64,000 nt of DNA, taken from the NCBI GenBank assembly GCA_039105265.1, contig JAPFFF010000073.1, positions 248,001 through 312,000 on the forward strand. Direction: 5' to 3'. The translations under genes and the position numbers were made by a program. This document shows, in pieces, positions 22,301 through 28,700 of the stretch. Every line of letters starts with the position of its first letter. The first letter of the stretch is position 1. The notes beneath the pieces were generated by a model. The model did not search any database, was not told the DNA's origin, and saw nothing but the letters and a program-made list of their open reading frames with translations. Source of the stretch: Tritrichomonas musculus (lineage: Eukaryota; Parabasalia; Tritrichomonadida; Tritrichomonadidae).

Positions 22301-23389
22301 TCGCATTGTCATGATGTTATCAGCCCATATGATTTTGGATGAGAATATGTTATGATCTGTTGTTAATGTAGTGCAGTTACGTGGATCTGGTGTTACTTCA
22401 TAGAATTGCTGTGAGATGATTGTATCAAATGGATTGTAGTTTTCATCTGCGTTTTCTGGTAGTTGTTCGAAGTAATCTTTCTCAATGTATATGTTAATGT
22501 TCTTCTTAGTTGATGGTTCGATTATCTTATTTGAGTGTCTGACTCTACGTTCATATCTAAATGATTCAATAACAATACTGTCATCCCATGTATTAATGAA
22601 TGATGCATCGATTGGTGTAACTGGATGCATGTCCCATCGTAATGGTGTGGTAAAGTCGTCAATAACAATGTCAGCCATGATATAAAGTAAATTATTACTC
22701 GATACTTTGCTTGTTAACTTGACGGAGAAGTAATGTATATCACATGGAACATCTTTAATATCAATCTGAGATGATGATGTTGGTGTAATGTCACTGTTTG
22801 AATCATTCAACTCAATTATAGTTCCATCACCATATACTAAACGCCAGTTTTGAATGTACTTGCATAGTGCTGTTGCATAGTTAGTATCTGATGACACTTC
22901 TTCAAAGCTGCTTAACCATCTCGCAATGCGTTCAGTGTGTTGTACATAAATATATGGTCTTCCTTTTTTACTTTCATATGTTGATAGCTTAGCATATGAG
23001 TTATTCACAACGTTATCACCTGTCCATGAATCGCCATCCCATATCAATGACCATGCATGGTTGAAGAGATGATCAATGAAAGTGAAGTTAGTATGTAGTG
23101 GTATGTTGTAATCTGGATCAATGTTCCATGTCATGACGTAGTACTTTGACGTTTGACTTATTGATGATGGTTTGTATAGGTAAAGCTGATCTGATTCATT
23201 AAGTGTGAAGTATTGTTCTGGTGTTGAGTTTGATATTAATTCATCAACCTCTTTCTTAGTGTATATGCAATTGATTCGAACATTATCAGTTGAACCATTA
23301 TGTGTTATCTTAAGCTCACCATTTTTAGGCTTGATTTTATAACCTTTACTTTTAAGTGATAATGCATGTGCAGCTAATGGAGCGATCAT
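16397..23389 (-). CDS. giant fibre-like Polinton protein with internal duplication (2,330 aa)
   Basis: The largest gene of the element. A module at about residues 60-410 (YLYKPSS, WSLIWDGDSWTGDN, QQFYEVTPDPRNCTT, then ADNIMTMRRDLN) is repeated at about 1270-1640 (YFYRPSM, WALTWDGNKWVGDS, QQFYEVSPNPNSATT, ADNITTMRSDLN). Each copy is followed by Gly/Ala-rich hydrophobic helices (glycine linker near 468; about 1655-1705) and later by a helical module (EWCTSNGIDISL near 1043; QWCDEEYIPV near 1783). About 2010-2175 contain near-identical repeats of about 40 residues (TSQLTSTLNEYMLKSDMPDD, YALKSELP), like phage tail-fibre shafts. A beta-rich head and a coiled coil (SQIEQLWSYITALETRLAAL) end the protein. 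A trimeric attachment fibre is the best guess. The ATG is in ATTAAATG. Confidence 0.8.
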   Translation of the reverse strand: MIAPLAAHALSLKSKGYKIKPKNGELKITHNGSTDNVRINCIYTKKEVDELISNSTPEQYFTLNESDQLYLYKPSSISQTSKYYVMTWNIDPDYNIPLHTNFTFIDHLFNHAWSLIWDGDSWTGDNVVNNSYAKLSTYESKKGRPYIYVQHTERIARWLSSFEEVSSDTNYATALCKYIQNWRLVYGDGTIIELNDSNSDITPTSSSQIDIKDVPCDIHYFSVKLTSKVSSNNLLYIMADIVIDDFTTPLRWDMHPVTPIDASFINTWDDSIVIESFRYERRVRHSNKIIEPSTKKNINIYIEKDYFEQLPENADENYNPFDTIISQQFYEVTPDPRNCTTLTTDHNIFSSKIIWADNIMTMRRDLNVVGGTLDVLSYDYAILKAIINSIQEQMRLQAKYNNYVNDLQKYITITKNVLSIVSGAIKIATALSEFSFDSESMALNTTHTEDFHFPDFPGGGSGGGGGGGKFPGIDIVGQFLLKYAANAFGQQFSRYLPSQTDTPAATSSLTATALVLSALESLTQIGNATTTLIAGGLTFDRIPTIVDNTRTIYQSLQTFTDSIHELRRRWRERTNNNIIVDHTITNTDEMELDEDDTNEEVNNIPCVRLTHETVTNTSAFSQPLFGDHTIESLSNLSIDELLDLNTYDPIEGPQIGDIMVRRVGDNRFGLIYVTRVNDKGVNKIIYMRRIDNESSTLTPQQLSLRTMRSVNTNSMWSVNDNGTVYTAAQIERMEPDERYQFESSHPEYIFTRNVDNEMGVSWTEVRDMNGSIQAVIDVRIAVSTDVSSDEISIHSPESNITINSHGISMQQGDINATGQDEVHELVANEHNVVVSTHELTPTTDGSVTIPNTTLTLADIEQMVWYERRRLTIENPAIRFRPHVPTLNDADEEYTEVLYNNNVIGVIDRRHLNQVSIDDNHITISNPHTSLVLTDSDIAWVRQHDEQQQTIRQTLRGFISNITDRIERINNNIEWLLDNPNSTNRIIVGRGSSILIPIVDVLLYIPRLIHKAGEETLALLSEVDNTTYSTYDDGLDAIIEWCTSNGIDISLPDDTNEAISLNSCVNICKAFRDTIKGPLALLAYKIKDVESKSSGELPSSGEFDAVEGYPDYYVKHDDITVYTPTVSSESGVDDPVNDPVIIMKITLPTALKNKLTASTSVDVFKIHLRNILLFDWQGNILNDFIISAKDGKFICPELTHNVARDCCTYSTRKRDDPEIMFATDFNIEPYIRFLNGDIVIHNLLSTDALVSCKPTIKCDIIDATNALKLQRSDVYYFYRPSMIDYDEHVKYTDMFGNEQLEYECECYRMVYKIPSTYDIPTNLTFKFSEYCFGNTWALTWDGNKWVGDSIQGRFQSKVISKCKTRDPKEDNYGSTGCMVAVKHDTLNYRAIPEDKAHGLAYSLLNTCSNDGKYEVLIKLHDGRLVNASEYELSIGYSFILNGATMDGYDLVAMSCTYNNYSTSTLKVSDIELLYLDLTLPHQEHTMRLSFTVGEVHNKNDVYDRGYVDLSGALDTVERVAYVWSKTPTQTSNDDGLTSRDIALYLRHDYTDPIDEVNWDATTNAFEYIIKQQFYEVSPNPNSATTLYTDFNITSSKIITADNITTMRSDLNLVTNNVDVVSYDVKEVQSKVDALGSQMTDQQAKTKYLEKEVDKIDMKANVGIALGAVGCVLGATGIGVAGKALSFATKGVGSAVMSGGRELVNTITKASDVGADVLDDMLGKLTDELPDIGADIFFGDLVGGRSTMSAAATLSVTQAVTQDEALNITPQAVTQDEALSRIAQWCDEEYIPVTEMNFSDELDDPSKVAMTLTSTMDMCKRFRHTLKPTIKALANAISDVSVQMDGYVNKNELARNDTIDVVGKVDGKTIQLIAEDTITSGVLKVKLMVRTISEFNDIDYDEQYVTINIVDDAIAEFNGTDTFPAATMSGNIITINNPHNVQVTSITVKENTSVRQLTFTTNDLAYTCDIDALQKKIDSLHDQLEQNDKSLATTLNEFPTVDEVNTALDTVKNESDIKYALKSEIPTNHVTTSQLTSTLNEYMLKSDMPDDYATMGDLDGYALKSELPTNHVTTSQLTSTLNEYMLKSDMPDDYVVVDQLDGYALKSELPTDYVSTTSLVNTLKSYVKSNELPTNHVTTSQLTSTLNEYMLKSDMPDDYATMGDLDGYALKSELPNIDVSNVRAYDDLSYCSTDKTSLTIGVTGTLKLPSILPFIEGAHIVVDAIFDDGTEHLDFIFKTNSTTSDTHTMIYNVNGTDAVIRYQDYTINWNSTTGEFTIKGFVKHKGLNPSEYRNLRADTGDHHDSLALNSQIEQLWSYITALETRLAALEST

Positions 23390-23403
23390 TTAATGAGGGT
23401 AAA

Positions 23404-24132
23404 ATGCTTTTATCATTGCAAAGTACTAGGCCACAATACAATCGATTGCAAACCAACATACAAATACCATGGAATTGTGAATATATAAAATATCATGTTG
23501 CATCAATTAATACTAAGAATATATTGACGATATCTAAGGATGATGTGATTGTGTTTGAATGGGATGCAGGCATACATACTATTCAATGTGATGACATGTA
23601 TGATGTTGATGTAGATTACATTAACCGCTTGTTAACAAACACTCAGCATGCTTGCTTTAATATCAGGTGGATGAATAATGGTCAGATTGAATTCACACCA
23701 TTGGTGGATGAATTTAAGTTTACACATATATCACATCGACTTGCATTGGTTACTGGGTTGTATAACATAAAGCTCAATGAAGAGCTTCCAAAAAATGTAC
23801 CATTTCTAAGTGAGTTGCCGATAGTTGATTATGCTAATAAGCTATATCTCATATCGAAGCAGGGTCAAGCTATACAATCAAACATAGGTGAAGTTGAATA
23901 TACACCATCAGTTATCGCCAGCATTGATCATGTTATTGGACAGGGCATTCCTATCATGCAAAACTTTGAAACGTATGGTAAGCCAATTAAAAATGTTGTT
24001 AACATTGATTCATTCAAACAGATTGAGTTAGAGTTGGTTGACTTTCAATACCAGCCTGTGCTGTTGGAGAGCCCTATGTTTGTCACCATTAAGGTGAAGC
24101 CATGCGATCCACCAAAAATGAAGCTAACATAA
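23404..24132 (+). CDS. probable Polinton minor capsid (penton-like) protein
   Basis: About 242 residues from the ATG at 23404; in-frame ATGs at 23377 and 23362 would overlap the divergent fibre gene's start. The N-terminal half is beta-rich (ILTISKDDVIVFEWDAGIHT). The C-terminal half, with YANKLYLISKQ, an IPIMQNFETYGKPIKNVV stretch and QIELELVDFQYQPVLLESPM ending in TIKVKP, follows the strand pattern of single jelly-roll minor capsid proteins of Polintons, which sit at the five-fold vertices. The length fits. The gene is divergent from the fibre-like gene with only about 14 bases between the two ATGs, as might suit a fibre and the base it attaches to. Assignment is by pattern, not by a search. 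Confidence 0.6.
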   Translation: MLLSLQSTRPQYNRLQTNIQIPWNCEYIKYHVASINTKNILTISKDDVIVFEWDAGIHTIQCDDMYDVDVDYINRLLTNTQHACFNIRWMNNGQIEFTPLVDEFKFTHISHRLALVTGLYNIKLNEELPKNVPFLSELPIVDYANKLYLISKQGQAIQSNIGEVEYTPSVIASIDHVIGQGIPIMQNFETYGKPIKNVVNIDSFKQIELELVDFQYQPVLLESPMFVTIKVKPCDPPKMKLT

Positions 24133-24149
24133 AATGGTGTGAGTAAAAA

Positions 24150-24401
24150 TTATTTTTCATTACTCATGTTTAATTTCATTGCACGTAATTCAGCTAGCTC
24201 TTTATTACGACGTTCACGGTATTGCTTTTGTTGCAACCTACGTGCATTGATACGTTCTTCATCAGTGAAGTACTTTGGTTTGCGTCCACGTTTTGACTTA
24301 GGCTTAGCATTGACATCAACGTTTAAGTTGACATCTTGCTTTGATTTGAGTGATTGAATAACAGCAGTATCGTTAAACAATTCAGTGTTGATGTTTGACA
24401 T
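24150..24401 (-). CDS. small AT-hook-like DNA-binding protein (83 aa)
   Basis: A very basic protein whose centre reads KSKRGRKPKYFTDEERINAR: an AT-hook core (RGRKPK, residues about 38-43) followed by a charged helix (RRLQQKQYRERRNKELAELR) that could bind DNA or dimerise. The N-terminal 30 residues are acidic and polar. The ATG is in GCAAATG. It converges with the minor-capsid-like gene (stops 17 bases apart). A role in binding the AT-rich genome or regulating the element is plausible but inferred. Confidence 0.65.
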   Translation of the reverse strand: MSNINTELFNDTAVIQSLKSKQDVNLNVDVNAKPKSKRGRKPKYFTDEERINARRLQQKQYRERRNKELAELRAMKLNMSNEK

Positions 24402-24529
24402 TTGCTATGAGATAAAAAATCATATTATGAAATGTGATATGAAACACAAATGAAAAATTTAAGTGTTTATAATGATATGCATTATGTAATGTAGTGGGAA
24501 TGGTTTAAATATCATATTGCAACTAACTA

Positions 24530-24890
24530 GTGTCTGGCCAGACGTGGTACAGTGGTTGAGTCATGAAGCGTGTCTCCCAGCTTCGGCGGCAGGCATGAGT
24601 TCGATTCATAGCAGTACCGATTTTTCGTGTTATTTTATCACACTTGTGATGGAGCCTGTAGCGAATCAACACCTAAGGTAAGCCATTGCTGGTGATATGT
24701 GTAACACGAAAGCATCTACCGGTAGGTGTATCTTTGTAATGAACGTGTTAAATCACGTTCCCCAACCATAGTGTGTGTAGTTCCTTTCCTGTGAGGGGTT
24801 GATGTACAATCCTGGGTACGTATGTTGATTCCTCATCGAATGCATAACACACTCACGAAGACGGTTGGTTTTTGCACTTTTGTTTTTGGC
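24530..24890 (+). ncRNA. structured non-coding segment inside the Polinton
   Basis: No gene fits here, but hairpin-forming stretches are dense: the perfect palindrome GTCTGGCCAGAC (24532-24543), a tRNA-like module (24546-24625), ATCAC/GTGAT, the palindrome CTACCGGTAG (about 24717-24726), and GAACGTG..CACGTTC with a six-base loop (about 24742-24761). The segment is less AT-rich than its surroundings. It may encode one or more small RNAs or be a cis-acting replication or packaging region. Confidence 0.4.
24546..24625 (+). ncRNA. tRNA-like Pol III module
   Basis: TGGTACAGTGG matches the Pol III A box, AGTTCGATTC matches the B box at tRNA-like spacing, and TTTTT at 24621-24625 fits a Pol III terminator. 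GGTACAG (24546) and CAGTACC (24612-24618) can pair as a 7-bp acceptor-like stem with one mismatch, enclosing 73 bases. However, the T stem is poor, and the best central stem (GAAGC/GCTTC) has a ten-base loop, so it is not a convincing functional tRNA. It is better read as a tRNA-derived or tRNA-mimicking RNA gene. Confidence 0.45.
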
Positions 24891-24932
24891 TTTGCATGAC
24901 GTGTTGAATGATGTGTGTGACTGTACATTTAA

Positions 24933-25212
24933 TGTATAGCATAGTGTATCACTTGATGTATAGCATAGTGTATCACTTGAATGATGACTTGAAGTGATGA
25001 CTTGAGTGATGACTTGAAGTGATGACTTGAATGATGACTTGAAGTGATGACTTGAGTGATGACTTGAATGATGACTTGAAGTGATGACTTGAATGATGAC
25101 TTGAATGATGACTTGAAGTGATGACTTGAATGATGACTTAAAGTGATGACTTGAATGATGACTTGAATGATGACTTGAGTGATGACTTGAGTGATGACTT
25201 GAGTGATGACCA
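24933..25212. repeat. 12-13 bp minisatellite inside the Polinton
   Basis: About twenty units of (A/G)TGATGACTTGA(A/G) in head-to-tail array, preceded by two copies of a 25-bp unit containing TGTATAGCATAGTGTATCAC. The unit resembles the 13-bp unit of the terminal repeats (GATGACTTGAAGT here, GATGACATGAGGT there: 11 of 13 identical) in the same orientation as the right end. Confidence 0.9.
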
Positions 25213-25224
25213 AAAATGAATCGT

Positions 25225-25677
25225 TTAAACTACATCATTAGTAGGATCTCTTTTAGCATCAACTGAGTTCTGCTCATTGAGTTTACTTCTATATTCATTG
25301 ATGGCATCATTTGCTTTGGTATAGATTGATTCATATCGTTTCAACTCATGACGTAAGCATAACTTATCAATGTAGTATTTGTAATAGGTATGTGTTTCAT
25401 CATTAGTTGATGTGAATTGTCTTGGTGTTAAGTCAATGGTTAACAGCATTGGATCACGATATACTGTTCGATAACGATTCTCACGTACAGTTATGTATGG
25501 TACCTTACCAAAGATGTTAATCAACTCATTCATGTCAATGGTTCTGTTGCCATCAATGACTAGTAATGGTCGAACACTAATACCAAAATCAATAGGGTAT
25601 ATCTTACTATCAAGATAGACAATTAACTTATCATCATTAGTTGGTTTGATTGTTTCAACAAAGCTAGTGACAGACAT
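25225..25677 (-). CDS. Polinton protein of unknown function (150 aa)
   Basis: Lies 66 bases downstream of the polymerase gene on the same strand. Residues 1-90 appear beta-rich (KLIVYLDSKIYPIDF, VRPLLVIDGNRTID, YITVRENRYRTVYRD). Residues 100-140 form a charged helix, probably a coiled coil, and the C-terminus is polar. No signal peptide or membrane segment. The ATG lacks the CAAATG context, being in AAACCATG. No family is recognised; its position suggests a replication-associated or late accessory protein. Confidence 0.65.
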   Translation of the reverse strand: MSVTSFVETIKPTNDDKLIVYLDSKIYPIDFGISVRPLLVIDGNRTIDMNELINIFGKVPYITVRENRYRTVYRDPMLLTIDLTPRQFTSTNDETHTYYKYYIDKLCLRHELKRYESIYTKANDAINEYRSKLNEQNSVDAKRDPTNDVV

Positions 25678-25743
25678 GGTTTGTGATGCGAATAAAAATT
25701 TACATTGATGAATTGCAATGTTTTTAATTGAATTACTGTAACG

Positions 25744-28700
25744 TTACTTGAATTGAAGTATGCGTGTGAATTGTGGTAATGTAACTTGTTGAAATGATTT
25801 TGTCTTTCTAAAGCAGTTGCAACCATCAGTTAAGTCAAATGTAATTGCTTCACCATGATACATACGTTCATACAACTCTTCAACAGTGATGTTCATGCGT
25901 TTGCACTTGTTAATGATGCATTGCTTAGGTACACCTTTCATGCGCATGTGATAGTCTTCATTACCATGTTCATCAACGAGTATATCAAGATATGACTTCT
26001 TACCTAACGCGATGAGCTTACGTGAGTGTATCTTACCAACTGCACCTGGGAATACATCGAAGTCACAATGAAACTGTGTCATATCACTGCCAATTAACTC
26101 TTTACCATATGTTGCTTTGAATAGAGCAGCTAACTTATCAACATCAGCTTCATTTAAGTGCATGCTATCAGTATCTTGGTAGTATATTGCAATGTCATTC
26201 TGTTCAGCGAGTGTCATGACTTGATTCATGATGTGTTTACTCCATGATAACACTGATGCACCAAACTGTGGTAGGTTGTAGTGTTTATTGATTGGTTTAA
26301 TCATCTTAACGAATACTTTATTACCACCATTGTCAACAACCTCTTTGATGTAGTTGTATTTGCGATAAATGAATGGTATGATATCATCTCTGTTAATAAT
26401 CTTGACTTCATCTGTGATTGGCTTTAATATTGACTTGCCATAGATTGAGTTGAGTAACAACTTGATGGTCTTCTCAAGTGGGTTATGTTCACGCTTGTAT
26501 GTTTTTCGTAACTCGAATAGTGTATCAATGAATGTGTTGATGGATGAATTGAAACCATCATTGAAGTAGTAACCACGTATGAATTCATATTCAATATCAT
26601 AAGCTGCAAACAAATCAATCAAACCAATCTTGTCAATGTAGAAGTGGTCAACTGGTTGGTTACAAAACAGTTTAGTGCCTTCTTCATTGCGTATGAATAG
26701 CTGACCAAACCTATATGGGTTAGTTGACTTACACTTTATGTGTTTGATGTTGATCTCAATGAAGAACGTATCATAACTCATGAGTTGTTCGTGAGTGGTG
26801 TTTGATGGTATAACTTGAGGTTTACCCTTTGGTATGCCTGGCATGATGTGCATAGCTGATGGATATAAGCTGACTGCATCGAAGTCCTGTATCTTACCTT
26901 CAACATATTGCTTCTCATTGTTAGCTGTCATTGTTCTACCACCACTTACACAACGTTGGATGAAGTTCTGTGGCTTGCCTGATAGTGTGAAGCAGTCTTT
27001 AGTACAACCATATGTACGTGCGAAGTCGTAGCCGATTGCACTGATTGATATGTACTGGTTAATGCCTGGGAATTTGTTGTTAGCTTTCTTGAACACTTCA
27101 TTGAGGTCATGATCAAACTTACGTATACCATTAGCGAGTGTGATGCAGTCATGTTCACAGTAGAATTGAGCATACTTCATAATATCAATCATGTGTGTGG
27201 TTTCATCATATGACTCAGCTACTTTAGCATTGATGAGTAGTTGTAAGTAAGCTTGATCGAGTTCAGATGCTGACATATCATCAATGTGTTCGTTGCGATA
27301 TTGATCTTTGAATTCATCGAATGGTATCACCTTACGTTTGATGTTAGCTGCTGTGTAGAGTTTGTATGGTATGATTTCTTTATGTACATTGAGATTGAAC
27401 ATGTTACCAAACTGTGATAGCGGCGCTGGTATGAGTGAGTAACTGTCACGGAATGTTAAACGCTTAGTTATGTTCTTAGTTACATATGTATGTTTGACTT
27501 TATCCCACTGTTTGATGGGTATGTATTGTTTCATGACTGCTTGTAAGATGGTACCACCACGTTTAATGACACTAGCCTTCCAACCTGGTTCGTTGATGAA
27601 GAAACATACGTCATACTTAAGATTGTGGAAGTAAATCAATGAGTGATTGGGTAGATCATTTAAGAATCGTTTTGCAATGTCATCACCAGTGTATGGCTCT
27701 TTACATTTAACACCATCGTACACACAGCATAAGTATGGTTGGTGTGGTGATACAGTTACGTCTGTTTCAAAGTCAGCGTAGTAAACTGCTTTCCATGGTG
27801 TAATATGTTTGGCATTAGATGATTCTTCTTTACAATATAACGTTTCATCATAGTCGAGTTCAATGTAATCATTCAAATGGTTGTCATACTCACAGGTTGT
27901 TAATATGTTTTGTTCACATTGATTAATCTCACGAAAGCAGTTGCATTCAAACATCTTGCGGAATACCTTAGTGAAATCATTACCTGTCCAATCAGCAGTG
28001 GTGTAAAGTGGATAGCCTGTTTGATTAACGCCTCTGATGTGAAATCGTTTTTCAACTGGAATGTCAGCATGCTTTTCATCAAGTTCATCTCTATGTTCAA
28101 TGTAATAGGTGGTGATTGGCAACTTCTCATTGTTATCAATCATGAAATGGTCTTTGTATAATAGCAACCTAACCACTCTATCAGCAGTCACATTACTGTT
28201 CTTATGTGTGTCAATGCTTAAGTGTTTTTGATGTTTAACATCACGTGATTCATCAATGCGATATACAATGAAGTGGCATTTCATTTCACTAGCTATTTTG
28301 AGTATCATATTGATGGGTACTGAACGTGTGTGTATCATACCACGTAACATGTCAATCTCATCTTTAGTGAATACACCTGACTGAATGCATGCATATACGA
28401 AGCAGTTGTCAGTATAGTTTTTGGCATTGACCTCGTGAAAGATCTGATAACGTGATAAGTCAAGTGATGGGATGAGGTTAATGTATGGAAAGAATGCACC
28501 ATCATATGAGTTGCGGAATGAATCAACTGTTGCAACATCAACATATTCACCATTAATCTTCTCTTGAAATACTGTTTTACCATTGCGTTTAGTTAACTTA
28601 TAGAAGGTAACAACAAACTTAACTGGGATGTAATCAGCATTAACTTCTGGATCAGTATCAGAACCGAACTGTTCAACTGTAATGTTACCAAGTATTCCAT

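Noticed and set aside
24546-24618. Functional tRNA gene
   Set aside because: Pol III boxes and terminator are good, but the T stem pairs poorly and the central loop is not seven bases; kept only as a tRNA-like module.
24929-25213. 94-residue frame on the minus strand (Val/Ile/Thr and His/Ser repeats)
   Set aside because: It is the translation of the 12-13 bp minisatellite.
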